This document shows positions 11,022-21,332 of a DNA stretch of 64,000 bases, in pieces. The stretch spans positions 124,001-188,000 of the forward strand of contig JAUCBJ010009103.1 of NCBI GenBank assembly GCA_032718475.1. Reading direction: 5' to 3'. The notes below the pieces were generated by a model, which searched no databases, was not told where the DNA came from, and worked only from the letters and a program-made list of their open reading frames with translations. The DNA is from Nemertoderma westbladi. Its lineage: Eukaryota; Xenacoelomorpha; Nemertodermatida; Nemertodermatidae. The translations under genes and the position numbers were made by a program. Numbering within the stretch: position 1 is the stretch's first letter; each line of letters opens with the position of its first letter.

Positions 11022-12777
11022 TGTTGGCGAGAGTACACGCCATTGTAATATTCTTATCGAAAGATATTAGATTAGCTTAGTTATCTTTAGGTACGCACCA
11101 AGAAAATTTTTGATATTTTATAATATATTATGGTCAGTCATATTGTCTTAAGAAATCTAAAATCTACTGTATAATATACCTAAAATGTGTGCAACGATAC
11201 CTACAAATAACATTAGGTAAGTATTATTTAAACAACCCACCAAAAATATATTTAAAAGGTGCCATTTGCAACATTTCTATTGGACGCCAGTCTTGCATTA
11301 GGCCAGGCGGGCATATGATTCATTATGTGCATAAGTCACAATACTTGTACTCTTTAACTCTAAAATTCTGAATTCTGTACCGCAGTACCGTGCTGCTGTA
11401 CTTGTGTACTGCTGTACTGGAATATGTACCGGTCCGGTGCTGCCTGACTGATTATACAATTTAAATTTAATTAATTTTACATATTAATATTCTGCAATGT
11501 GCTGATCAACAATACAGACTTTTAAAACCTAGTCCGCGGTCAGTGCTGTGCAGAGCCTACCGTCACACCGTGCTGTCGTAGGTACCTTGCAACCTTGAAG
11601 GCGGTGAATCCCTGTGATATGGAGTAGGGATCATCTAGGCCCGACGCAGGCCTATGGAACGTGAAAGGGGGAAAGTCTGAGATGCGTTAGCTAACAAAAA
11701 AAATCAGGGAAGTTGAACTATTGTACCAGGCCAGCCACTGCAGTAAGCGTTGTATTTGTTTTAAAATAGGGGAGATTAACCGCATTACAGTAATTTAGTT
11801 GCTTGGCGTTTAATTTGGGGCCCAAAAAAGGGGCACAGTTGACTTTGTTACCCTTTGCATTTACTACCAGGTGTCAAGTTATGAGGTCAATTGTGACTGA
11901 TAACAGGGCAGCAGGGGTAAGTGGTGAAGTGTAGGCGCCTAGCTAAAAATTGTGCGGTGTGATTAGGCTAAGCCAAATAAGGGAGGTTCGGGAGGTGCGT
12001 CCTGATTGTTACTACAGGATTAGCGCCCTAGTTTGTGAGCTTCTTTGTGAGGGTTCATTGGGTTTTATTTTGCTTTATTCATTCATGCCCTGATGGTTTG
12101 TTGTGGGATTAGCTTGGCGTTGAGAAATAAATATATATACCAAGTTTCGGCTTACTATCGTTACCTACGGTCTTGGGAGGTGAACGAAAATAAGTTTTTA
12201 TCATCACGGAACCGTATTTTATTTTCTCATCTCATTTTAACCCATTTCACAATTCCTACAGGTACATTTGTATAGCGAAGCCAAGGTTTACCCTTTTTCC
12301 CTTACCTGCTGCTTGATGAACAACGATACTTGCGTCAAACAAAAGCCAAAGGGTGATAAACATTATTTTGATCTATCTATGCCAAAACCCCCTTACTAGA
12401 AACATACATTTTTACATTGCAAAACTATAAAACGGTTTCATTCTAGAATATTTTCGGATAAAATTATGTAATATTGTTTTGGACCTCGCCACTATTTGAA
12501 TTACACTGCAGATCGGATCGAGTCGGGATTCCAACTGGATTACTGGGTTGTTGTAAAATAAATTATTTAAGCGAGTGGGTATCTCGCATTATTGCCAGAA
12601 AGTTGTAGAAAATTATCAAATTAAAATATTTAGATTTCCCTTTGTAGCGGGTGTTTTCTGCAATCATTACCGGTATGGATTTTAGCAGGGTTATATGTGC
12701 TATTTGAGCACAAATAACTGTAGCTGCATTTGGATGGATTTTCAACAGTATTGGATTAGCTGCTGTTGGATTTATCA
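11022..12777 (+). repeat. 5' LTR
   Basis: 1756 bp, beginning TGTTGGCG and ending TTTATCA. It contains GAAATAAATATATATACC at about 12,123, which offers both an AATAAA signal and a TATA-like box. From about 11,810 to the end it is colinear with the 3' LTR at a constant offset of 8550 with no difference seen by eye. In the first ~790 bp there are about ten indels or substitutions. No clear tRNA primer-binding site follows the LTR (the next bases are GTAGTAAATGC). Confidence 0.93.
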
Positions 12778-13708
12778 GTAGTAAATGCAAAATTATTTAA
12801 TAATTTATTTTCAGAAAATTTTGAAATAAAAGTTTTAGAAAGTTAAAAAATTGGATAAAGTTTGACTGATAAAATTCTAGAACAAAGTGATCTTTGGAAT
12901 CGTGAGTTCGATTTTCTGTTTTGTATTCAGGTTGTGGCGAATTTGAATTTAATTTTGCCTTTAAATTTTGGACAAAATTTGTAATTTACAGTAGGGTAAA
13001 TCTGCCAGGCCACCGCTGATTTCTCTATACAACTTACAGGTACGGGTAAAGTCACTGCAAATGAGTTCGGGAGCCCGGAGACGCAAAATCCGTCGGTGCA
13101 TTCGTGGTCCGCGCAACCCACGATTACTTTGGCATTCGAAGAAACGCGACTTCAGGGGTCCGAGGTTGGTCGTAGTGTCAGTAGCTGTGTTTGTGAGATC
13201 TATAGATCAATTTTGTGGTAGTCTGCTGGTTTGTATATACATATATACTAGGTATATAGTGGCGTACCGGTATATATCAGACTTTGATGTTATTATACTT
13301 TCCCGATTTTTTTTGAACACAAATGTGTCAACAATTTGTGTTTGTAAGCACGCGTTTTTGTAAACCATCGATTTCCCCAGAAAAGTTCCATTGATGCCTA
13401 GCGGGGCCTTTTAAATTTAAAATAAAATATATTATATATATATTTTAAAAACTTTACAGCATAAAACCTATTATGATAGTCAATATATCGCGGTAAATTT
13501 GAAATTCGAAAGTTGGTAAATTTCGAATATTTTTTGAGTTATAAATATATAGAATATATATAACCCGCGATATTGTTATAATATTTCCCATCGCGGTAAT
13601 AAATAGCTTACCTATTTTATAAGCTGACCTATTTTATTATATACCGCACATCATTTAGTCAATTTGACTACTGTTTAAATAAATTAAGTAATCAAACCTA
13701 TCCTGACA
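12778..13708 (+). other. LTR-element leader, non-coding
   Basis: AT-rich 0.93-kb leader between the 5' LTR and the gag start. It includes AT-rich palindromic stretches near 13,420-13,640. TATTTTCAG near 12,818 could serve as a splice acceptor, but nothing else supports splicing. Confidence 0.5.
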
Positions 13709-16700
13709 ATGAGTCAGACATCCCAGACAGACGTTCCGGTAACGGATGATTTCGAGACAGCTGATGGACTCAGTCAGCAACTTGACGTGTCAGTTACACC
13801 AGACACTGAGACTATTAGTGAGCCTGCCACACAACCAGCAGGTGTCGTTGCCACTGAAGGATTAATAGCAGAGGGTGGTGCTCACACACTAATCGACACA
13901 CAGCACCCTGACTCTGAAATTCCTGACGCCGACAGTAGCGACTATTCAGACACTTCCTTAAGGCGTCCAGCTATTACTAAGAGTGCCGGTGGTTACATGG
14001 GTAAGGTAACCAAAGTGACGAACTGGCTGACAACTTTACTAGACCAATCAGCTTACGATCCAGCTGACCTAGGGGAAATAATTGACAAATATAACATGAC
14101 ATTGAGACAGCAGGTCATTAACCTGCAGGAACTGGTCACAGTCGCTGAAAGGCGGAGACAAGGTAAGTTACTAACATCCCTATATGACAAGTTACAAGTG
14201 ATTAGGGACAACTTTTTGCGATTAAATAAGCGTGTAAACGCTCTTAGACAGGAATACCGAGGTAGTTTGACAGAAGGTGTAGACACCGACACCTTTGACT
14301 CTGAGGAGTTTGAGTTAGTAAAATGGTGTCAGAATTTCCAGAAGGAGTTAGAACAATACTTTAGGAAAAAGGGAGTTGTAGTTGCTGGGCTGCCTTTACC
14401 CACTAGAGAGAATATTGCAGATGCAGATAGCAACCCTTCACAGGTAGGTCGGAGTAGATATCGGCAAACGAGCTCGGTAAGTTCGCAGTCTGTTACAGCA
14501 TCGCAGCTGGTGACGCTGAAGCGGCTGAGCGAAGATGGCCGCCGAGCGAAGCAAATCCAAATCCAGTTTCAACAGGAAGAGGAGATTAGAAAGAGCACTG
14601 AGTTAGCTGAAGTAGAGCTAAAGCGACTAACTACAGATATTTCTCGCCTCAGTATCACCGAGGAGGTGCCAGATGTATCAGCATTAGAGGAGGCTAATAA
14701 AGGAGAGCGGGAAGCATATGCACGTATTCTAACGATCGAACGCGAGGAAGCTGAGCGTGAAGCACAGCGCGAGACTGCACGCTTGGAAGCTGAACAGGTA
14801 ACAGCTGAACGACTCCAGCTTTTAGCGGAAACGGAGCGGATTAAGAAGGATAAACTGGCAGCCATTGAACGTAAACAACTTGAAAGTGAGTCAAGCCTTC
14901 GCATGCAGCGTATAGCAGAGGAGAATCAGCGCATCACAAGGGAGCGCGAACTTGCACGAAAGAAGGCTGAACTGCGTGAGAAACAGGAGGAACTTATGCT
15001 CCAACAGCAACAGCGATTTAGGGATGATGAGCGTCGACGGAAAGCAGAAGAGCTAGAGGATAACCGCCGGAGTATAGCGCTCCAACTTGAGGAAGCACAA
15101 ACTACTTGGCGCTGCAATCGAATGGAGTCGCTACTAAGTGGGGTTGACCATGTAGCTTCATCAGTAGAACGCTTCAACCGAACTCATGACAAGCATGGAA
15201 TGGAGTCCAAGGTTCACTTCATAGATTCCTTCCATCGACAATTTGCTGGTAAAGGTTGGGTACCGCCAGAGGATGACTCCCCACCTAGCGTGATCGTGGA
15301 GCGGCGTCCTCGAGGTGAGTCAGATCGGCGGCGAAATGCTCCACCTTTTGCGAGTTCAGGTATGTACAACCTAACAGAAAATGTTCTGAATTCACCAAAT
15401 GACAAATGGCAAACAGATTTAGGTGTTCCGAATGATCACCGACATATCGACCACCTGTCTCCGTACCACGCACAGGGATGCAAATGTTTGACCTGCCAGC
15501 CTATATCACCAATTGGAGCGGAGCCGTCTAATCCATTATCCAACGTTGAGTCCAAAGAAAAATTCAGGACTAAGGAAGTTGAGCAACCTCGCAGATGGAA
15601 TGAATCTCCAGGTGAAGGGAAATATATTCCAAATGAAACGAATAACCAGCCTCAGATCTCATTAGAACAATTGAAGGATGCTATCCAAGAGAGCAACCGT
15701 GGGGTGATCAACGAGGTCAGGCATGTTCAGGACCAGATCTTGGATGTACAACAGCAGGTGGATGGGGTCCAGGAACGTGTCGTGGGGGTTCATGAGCGAG
15801 TCGACGGAGTGCAGGAGCGAGTTCAACGCGTTCAAGGTCAAGTTAGCCAGGAATTCGAGCAGGTGAGATGGTCAGTGAAGGAGGTTCATGAGCAGATGGA
15901 GAGGGCCAAGCTAGAGATGGAAAAGAACAAGTTATCTGGCGTGAAACTGACTGTTCACCCCGAGACTAAACTGAAACCTCCAGTTGTAGATTGCAGGACC
16001 GATTCCGAAGAAGAATTGGATTGTCAACCAACGATTAACCATAAGGGTGTTTATGTGGGGGAGAGTCCGCGCATTCGAACAAGGGTAATCACTCCCAGCA
16101 AAACGCCAACTATCACACCCAAGTCCAAGACTGCTCACACTTTTGTAGCGCCTAGGGTGGATGTGGAAAATCCAGCACCAGTAAATGCGATTGCGACTGA
16201 GTTGTCAAAATTTACAGCAAGGCAAAGTTTACCAACTACACAACCACCATGTTTCACTGGGATATCCAAACATTGGAGAAATTTTATTAGCTACATTGAT
16301 GCTAGTGTGGCGTCACAAGATTTTACATCCCAGGAAAAGTTCTCATATTTATATCAACTATTACGGGGAGAACCAAAGGAACTGGTTAGTACTTTCATGG
16401 GAGATGATAATGCATTTCAGATGGCTTATGACAGGTTAGTAACCACCTATGGTGGAGATGTCAAAATGGCCAGGTCAGTGGTAGATGAATTGACAAAGGG
16501 GGGCTTATGTACTACACCCATAGAGTTAGTAAAACTAGCTGATGCTATTAAATCGGCTATGAATATCTTACCGGTTTACGGTTGTGAACATTATGGCGCT
16601 AGACCCGACATTCTAGCAGCCTTAATGGGACGACTAGATGTGCGACATAGGCGTAAGGTAAGAGGGATAGAACGGCGTGTAGAAGCCAGGGGCGAACCCC

Positions 16701-18064
16701 TGTCCATCAAACATATCTATGACGTCATCTCAGCAGAAGGTGAAGCTGACTTGCGATCTAATTATTCTGAGGAATATTTGGGTTATAACAAAAAACAATC
16801 CCTTAAATATCGAACAATGGTTAGTGCAGGGGATTATAATACAACCTATAATACTTTATCTGAAAAGAAGGTAGTTAGTACAGGAGGTAGTTTTGGAAAT
16901 AGCGCCAAAACTAGTAAAGTAGCATCACCCATTGGTCCGAAGGCAATTAAGATACAACAGTTGCCTGAGGATTTTAAAGGGTGCCAATATTGTCACCAAT
17001 TAACTCAAAGGTCTAATGACCATAGACTGGCGAGTTGTAACCTATTTTCTAAGCTAGACGTGGACAAGCGCCGTCTAGTTATTAGATCTTTAGACGCTTG
17101 TTGGAAATGCTTGGCAGTAGGCCATAAGCGCCGAGCCTGCACTGCCACTAATGTAAGTAATGGGTGTGCTGATTGCGGCAGGTTACACCATAGGTTGCTG
17201 CACACGCCTCAACACACTCCAACTAAGAAATACTTGAAGGACCACCCGACCAAGGTAGTTCGACCAAATGAAACCAGGAAGCTCCAGGTAACTTTCGCCC
17301 AGACTAGCCATACCGATGATAATTATCAGTCTGGATCAAGTGAAGAGGATTATAGTGGTGAGACCTCAGAGTCGGAATACGGTAGGACCGATTGCGATTC
17401 AGAACCCAGCACTACCCTGCTTACACGGACACAGTCAGCATCATTTAGCGTAATACCTATTAAGATCCAAGGTAAGTACGGCTCGAAACGCATTTATTGT
17501 TTATTAGACCATGCTTCAAATCAAAGCTATGTAGACGAGGAAATAGCTAGCGTGGTTGTGGATGTAGATCGACTAGAGTCCTCCACAATGAATGTAGGAT
17601 CGTTACATGGTCGCAGAGATGTCACTGTTAAATATGTCATGTTAACCATTGACTCTTTACTACCAAAGGAGGGGTTGTCAGACATAGAACAAAATTTGCT
17701 GCCGATTCACTGCTTAAAGTTCGCAGCCATACGCGATTTTACTCAGTTGCTAGGACCCGTATCAATGCCAAATAAAACGCAGAAGGAATATTTTAGGAAA
17801 CATCACATACCGGAACATCGTGTAGACTATCGCAATATAGCGATGATTATCGGCACTGATCAATTCAATGCACACAGAGTGTTGGAATATCGACCAAAGT
17901 TATGGACGCCGAATGAACCATACTCATGCAGAACACTATTGGGTTGGTACACACGGTTCCCATTAGATTGGCGTGGTAATGTTTCCGAATATTTACTGGA
18001 CGATTATCATTATCGACATAGACAAGCTGACACTTTGACAACTAACTTAGGTGAAGGAAGATAA
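13709..18064 (+). CDS. BEL/Pao-type Gag-protease polyprotein
   Basis: An intact 1451-aa ORF. Residues 1-260 are polar. Residues ~265-480 and ~655-755 are strongly charged, heptad-like coiled coils (the second rich in VQERV/VHERV repeats). From P846 (PPCFTGISKHWRNF) a DUF1759-like Gag core follows. C1092 starts a CxxC...H...C cluster. C1131 starts a canonical CX2CX4HX4C zinc knuckle (CWKCLAVGHKRRAC), and C1153 starts the Pao-typical CADCGRLHHRLLH. A DUF1758-like aspartic protease has its active-site motif at D1267 as LLDHAS, where relatives usually have D-S/T-G-S. The C-terminal GTDQF...LLGWYTRFP block is also typical. Gag packages the element RNA and the protease matures the particle. The N-terminal extension is unusually long. 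The frame ends where reverse transcriptase would normally begin, at a clean TAA. The start is the first ATG of the frame. Confidence 0.93.
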   Translation: MSQTSQTDVPVTDDFETADGLSQQLDVSVTPDTETISEPATQPAGVVATEGLIAEGGAHTLIDTQHPDSEIPDADSSDYSDTSLRRPAITKSAGGYMGKVTKVTNWLTTLLDQSAYDPADLGEIIDKYNMTLRQQVINLQELVTVAERRRQGKLLTSLYDKLQVIRDNFLRLNKRVNALRQEYRGSLTEGVDTDTFDSEEFELVKWCQNFQKELEQYFRKKGVVVAGLPLPTRENIADADSNPSQVGRSRYRQTSSVSSQSVTASQLVTLKRLSEDGRRAKQIQIQFQQEEEIRKSTELAEVELKRLTTDISRLSITEEVPDVSALEEANKGEREAYARILTIEREEAEREAQRETARLEAEQVTAERLQLLAETERIKKDKLAAIERKQLESESSLRMQRIAEENQRITRERELARKKAELREKQEELMLQQQQRFRDDERRRKAEELEDNRRSIALQLEEAQTTWRCNRMESLLSGVDHVASSVERFNRTHDKHGMESKVHFIDSFHRQFAGKGWVPPEDDSPPSVIVERRPRGESDRRRNAPPFASSGMYNLTENVLNSPNDKWQTDLGVPNDHRHIDHLSPYHAQGCKCLTCQPISPIGAEPSNPLSNVESKEKFRTKEVEQPRRWNESPGEGKYIPNETNNQPQISLEQLKDAIQESNRGVINEVRHVQDQILDVQQQVDGVQERVVGVHERVDGVQERVQRVQGQVSQEFEQVRWSVKEVHEQMERAKLEMEKNKLSGVKLTVHPETKLKPPVVDCRTDSEEELDCQPTINHKGVYVGESPRIRTRVITPSKTPTITPKSKTAHTFVAPRVDVENPAPVNAIATELSKFTARQSLPTTQPPCFTGISKHWRNFISYIDASVASQDFTSQEKFSYLYQLLRGEPKELVSTFMGDDNAFQMAYDRLVTTYGGDVKMARSVVDELTKGGLCTTPIELVKLADAIKSAMNILPVYGCEHYGARPDILAALMGRLDVRHRRKVRGIERRVEARGEPLSIKHIYDVISAEGEADLRSNYSEEYLGYNKKQSLKYRTMVSAGDYNTTYNTLSEKKVVSTGGSFGNSAKTSKVASPIGPKAIKIQQLPEDFKGCQYCHQLTQRSNDHRLASCNLFSKLDVDKRRLVIRSLDACWKCLAVGHKRRACTATNVSNGCADCGRLHHRLLHTPQHTPTKKYLKDHPTKVVRPNETRKLQVTFAQTSHTDDNYQSGSSEEDYSGETSESEYGRTDCDSEPSTTLLTRTQSASFSVIPIKIQGKYGSKRIYCLLDHASNQSYVDEEIASVVVDVDRLESSTMNVGSLHGRRDVTVKYVMLTIDSLLPKEGLSDIEQNLLPIHCLKFAAIRDFTQLLGPVSMPNKTQKEYFRKHHIPEHRVDYRNIAMIIGTDQFNAHRVLEYRPKLWTPNEPYSCRTLLGWYTRFPLDWRGNVSEYLLDDYHYRHRQADTLTTNLGEGR

Positions 18065-18142
18065 AAAGAAGATCATAACAGACCTAAATAAAGATTTATA
18101 AAAATAAAGTATATGTTTTATGTCATCATAGATAATTCCAGT

Positions 18143-18173
18143 AATGTATGTTTTTTAACATACATTGGGGCGG
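18143..18173 (+). promoter_or_regulatory. Hairpin plus GGGGCGG, internal copy
   Basis: AATGTATGTT (18,143-18,152) and AACATACATT (18,157-18,166) form a perfect 10-bp stem with a TTTT loop. GGGGCGG (18,167-18,173) and a T follow at once. The same arrangement precedes the 3' LTR, so this may be a second, internal polypurine-tract-like primer site or the scar of an ancestral LTR junction. Confidence 0.5.
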
Positions 18174-18619
18174 TATGCTCTACGAGTTCTGGAATTATAC
18201 TTACAGATTTGGCGAAAATAATTATTTTAAATTATTTATCGAGAAAATATATTTTTTAATTTTTAATTTTATTGAAAATTTTTTAATTTCCAAAAGGAAA
18301 TAAGTGAAAAGGAGTAAATTACATAAATACGAGATAAAATGTAACAGCGATAACATCAAAGTCACGTATTGCAAAACTCAGAATTGCCATTGGGTTCCAC
18401 AGACATAGTTTACTCGATAGTGCGATCAGTTTTGGATGTTTGTTGTCGCGTCACGTGTGCATTGACAGCGTCCGGTTTTCCGAAATCGTTTGTGTCATAT
18501 TTCATTATTGATCACACACCCGCTTCACCTTCATTCATTTTAGGCGTTATATATATTTGGGAGGGTACTTCCGTTCTACTAGATAGGTCCAATTTAATTT
18601 AATTTGAGTTAAATCCTTT

Positions 18620-18840
18620 AATAAACGCGCGAGAATGTGAAGCGAGGAGGGCGACCGACGCGTCGCGACAACCTCTGGGGCCAGGTTTTGGGCGAGGCGC
18701 ATTTTGCACCTTCAATCCCGCAAGGAAAGGGAATGGGCCGTGGTAAACTATCGACTGTTATCTGAATCCCAACGAATCCTGGTTTTGCCCAAAACCTGAA
18801 GGCGGTTCTAGATTCGCTCTAGAATGCGCAGTGGTGGCAC
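18620..18840 (+). ncRNA. GC-rich structured segment in 3' region
   Basis: A GC-rich island in an AT-rich region. CAGGTTTTGGGC (18,682-18,693) is the reverse complement of GCCCAAAACCTG (18,787-18,798). The right-hand copy can also fold locally with GGTTTTG at 18,781. TTCTAGA-TTCGC-TCTAGAA (18,806-18,824) is a second hairpin. It may be a packaging or RNA-export structure of the element; this is inferred from structure alone. Confidence 0.35.
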
Positions 18841-19207
18841 AGCTTTATTCGTTTCTATTTAATTTATGTTTGATTAAACCGAATTGAGAAGAATTATATT
18901 TGTAAGCTCTGAAGAATATGTAAATTGATCTAAATTAATTTTTATGTCAGAAAAGTGTTTGGATTATATTTTGATTTATTACATACGTAGATTTGATTAA
19001 AGAATAGTAAATATTCAAATGTTGAAAGAAAGTTTAATTTGTATGTAATTTTGAACTCATTTATAGTGATGCTGTAGATTACAGTACGGGAAGTTCTCTA
19101 GGAACTGAAGATGTTGACATGTTGCATAGCAACCCCGATTATTTTACACTTCTCTGTGACAATTATAATTGGTGAACACCATATCATATTATATTATCAA
19201 GTTTTGT

Positions 19208-19286
19208 CTAACAGGCTGTTAGCTCACTCGGTAGTGCGTCGATGCACAAATCTATAGGTTAGGGGTTCGATCCTTATGAAGGAATT
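19208..19286 (+). pseudogene. tRNA-like / tRNA-derived SINE remnant
   Basis: TAGCTCACTCGGTAG matches the pol III A box. GGTTCGATCC, 33 bases further on, matches the B box, and a T-arm can form (TAGGG/CCTTA around GTTCGAT). The acceptor and anticodon stems do not pair, so this is not a functional tRNA. It lies about 300 bp upstream of the 3' LTR. Confidence 0.5.
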
Positions 19287-19535
19287 GGAATTTTTGTATA
19301 TTATTTCAAACAAACTAATATTTGGTTTAAAATTAAATTACCTTTATGAATGAAATATTTATTTATATTCGTAATATTATTCGTAGTATTGTGCGAAAGA
19401 ATATTTTGTATTGTTTAGTAATAATTTGGAACTCGATCTAATTACAAATAATATTACTTAAATACTCATCTTATCTGTGCAATATAATGTTTTAGATCTA
19501 TTAGTTATTACTGTAGTTTGTATACCGTGTACTTG

Positions 19536-19582
19536 GAAGCATCGTAGCTATATAGATAGCCGCTATCGATGCTTCGGGGCGG
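19536..19582 (+). promoter_or_regulatory. Hairpin plus GGGGCGG: probable polypurine tract
   Basis: GAAGCATCG (19,536-19,544) pairs with CGATGCTTC (19,567-19,575), with an inner GCTAT/ATAGC stem. GGGGCGG (19,576-19,582) follows and touches the TG of the 3' LTR. The position fits the polypurine tract that primes plus-strand synthesis, though it is short and interrupted by a C. Confidence 0.6.
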
Positions 19583-21327
19583 TGTTGGCGAGAGTACACG
19601 CCATTGTAATATTCTTATCGAAAGATATTAGATTAGCTTAGTTATCTTTAGGTACGCACCAAGAAAATTTTTGATATTTTATAATATATTATGGTCAGTC
19701 ATATTGTCGTAAGAAATCTAAAATCTACTGTATAAATTACCTAATATGTGTGCAACGATACCTACAAATAACATTAGGTAAGTATTATTTAAACAACCCA
19801 CCAAAAAATATATTTAAAAAGGTGCCATTTGCTACATTTCTATTGGACGCCAGTCTTGCATTAGGCCAGGCGGGCATATGATTCATTCTATGTTTATAAG
19901 TCACAATACTTGTACTCTTTAACTCTAAAATTCTGAATTCTGTACCGTGCTGCTGTACTTGTGTACTGCTGTACTGGAATATGTACCGGTCCGGTGCTGC
20001 CTGACTGATTATACAATTTAAATTTAATTAATTTTACATATTAATATTCTGCAATGTGCTGATCAACAATACAGACTTTTAAAACCTAGTCCGCGGTCAG
20101 TGCTGTGCAGAGCCTACCGTCAGACCGTGCTGTCGTACCTTGCAACCTTGAAGGCGGTGAATCCCTGTGATATGGAGTAGGGATCATCTAGGCCCGACGC
20201 AGGCCTATGGAATGTGAAAGGGGGAAAGTCTGAGATGCGTTAGCTAACAAAAATCAGGGAAGTTGAACTATTGTACCAGGCCAGCCACTGCAGTAAGCGT
20301 TGTATTTGTTTTAAAATAGGGGAGATTAACCGCATTACAGTAATTTAGTTGCTTGGCGTTTATTTTGGGGCCCAAAAAAGGGGCACAGTTGACTTTGTTA
20401 CCCTTTGCATTTACTACCAGGTGTCAAGTTATGAGGTCAATTGTGACTGATAACAGGGCAGCAGGGGTAAGTGGTGAAGTGTAGGCGCCTAGCTAAAAAT
20501 TGTGCGGTGTGATTAGGCTAAGCCAAATAAGGGAGGTTCGGGAGGTGCGTCCTGATTGTTACTACAGGATTAGCGCCCTAGTTTGTGAGCTTCTTTGTGA
20601 GGGTTCATTGGGTTTTATTTTGCTTTATTCATTCATGCCCTGATGGTTTGTTGTGGGATTAGCTTGGCGTTGAGAAATAAATATATATACCAAGTTTCGG
20701 CTTACTATCGTTACCTACGGTCTTGGGAGGTGAACGAAAATAAGTTTTTATCATCACGGAACCGTATTTTATTTTCTCATCTCATTTTAACCCATTTCAC
20801 AATTCCTACAGGTACATTTGTATAGCGAAGCCAAGGTTTACCCTTTTTCCCTTACCTGCTGCTTGATGAACAACGATACTTGCGTCAAACAAAAGCCAAA
20901 GGGTGATAAACATTATTTTGATCTATCTATGCCAAAACCCCCTTACTAGAAACATACATTTTTACATTGCAAAACTATAAAACGGTTTCATTCTAGAATA
21001 TTTTCGGATAAAATTATGTAATATTGTTTTGGACCTCGCCACTATTTGAATTACACTGCAGATCGGATCGAGTCGGGATTCCAACTGGATTACTGGGTTG
21101 TTGTAAAATAAATTATTTAAGCGAGTGGGTATCTCGCATTATTGCCAGAAAGTTGTAGAAAATTATCAAATTAAAATATTTAGATTTCCCTTTGTAGCGG
21201 GTGTTTTCTGCAATCATTACCGGTATGGATTTTAGCAGGGTTATATGTGCTATTTGAGCACAAATAACTGTAGCTGCATTTGGATGGATTTTCAACAGTA
21301 TTGGATTAGCTGCTGTTGGATTTATCA
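19583..21327 (+). repeat. 3' LTR
   Basis: 1745 bp, TG...CA. Compared with the 5' LTR it differs by a handful of small indels and substitutions in the first ~790 bp (for example GTACCGTGCTG against GTACCGCAGTACCGTGCTG) and by none seen afterwards. The ATTCC duplication follows at 21,328-21,332. Confidence 0.93.
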
Positions 21328-21332
21328 ATTCC
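21328..21332. other. Target-site duplication, right
   Basis: ATTCC, matching 11,017-11,021. Confidence 0.9.

Larger units (their letters stand above)
18065..19582 (+). other. LTR-element 3' non-coding region
   Basis: Some 1.5 kb with no significant ORF and no reverse transcriptase or integrase remnant. It contains a hairpin followed by GGGGCGG (18,143-18,173), a GC-rich island with inverted repeats (about 18,620-18,840), a tRNA-like segment (about 19,213-19,280), and a second hairpin followed by GGGGCGG that abuts the 3' LTR. Confidence 0.75.
11022..21327 (+). mobile_element. BEL/Pao-type LTR retrotransposon, gag-protease only
   Basis: A complete 10.3-kb insertion. It has LTRs of 1756 bp (5') and 1745 bp (3'), both TGTTGGCGAG...TTTATCA, flanked by the ATTCC duplication. 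The interior is 6.8 kb, with a 0.93-kb leader, one 1451-codon Gag-protease ORF, and 1.5 kb of non-coding sequence before the 3' LTR. The ORF carries the BEL/Pao signature (DUF1759-like Gag, zinc knuckle plus CxxCxxxHHxLLH, DUF1758-like protease). No reverse transcriptase, RNase H or integrase sequence is present in any frame. With an intact ORF and nearly identical LTRs, it is best read as a recently moved non-autonomous element that uses the enzymes of a relative. It split a family B LINE (10,208-11,021 and 21,333-21,485). Confidence 0.92.

Noticed and set aside
10438-11048. Leu/Gln and Ile/Ala/Thr/Val repeat ORFs in the 12-bp array
   Set aside because: Both strands are open from the unit sequence; no gene context.
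12093-12275. 60-codon ORF repeated in both LTRs as a gene
   Set aside because: It is identical only because the LTRs are identical; it has no motif and overlaps the probable promoter and poly(A) region.
14053-17205. Minus-strand ORFs opposite the Gag-protease gene
   Set aside because: They are reverse-strand shadows of the long coding frame, rich in Ser/Arg/Leu as expected from the complement.
11022-21327. Segmental duplication flanking a Gag gene
   Set aside because: The two copies begin TG, end CA and are flanked by the same ATTCC, so they are LTRs of one element.
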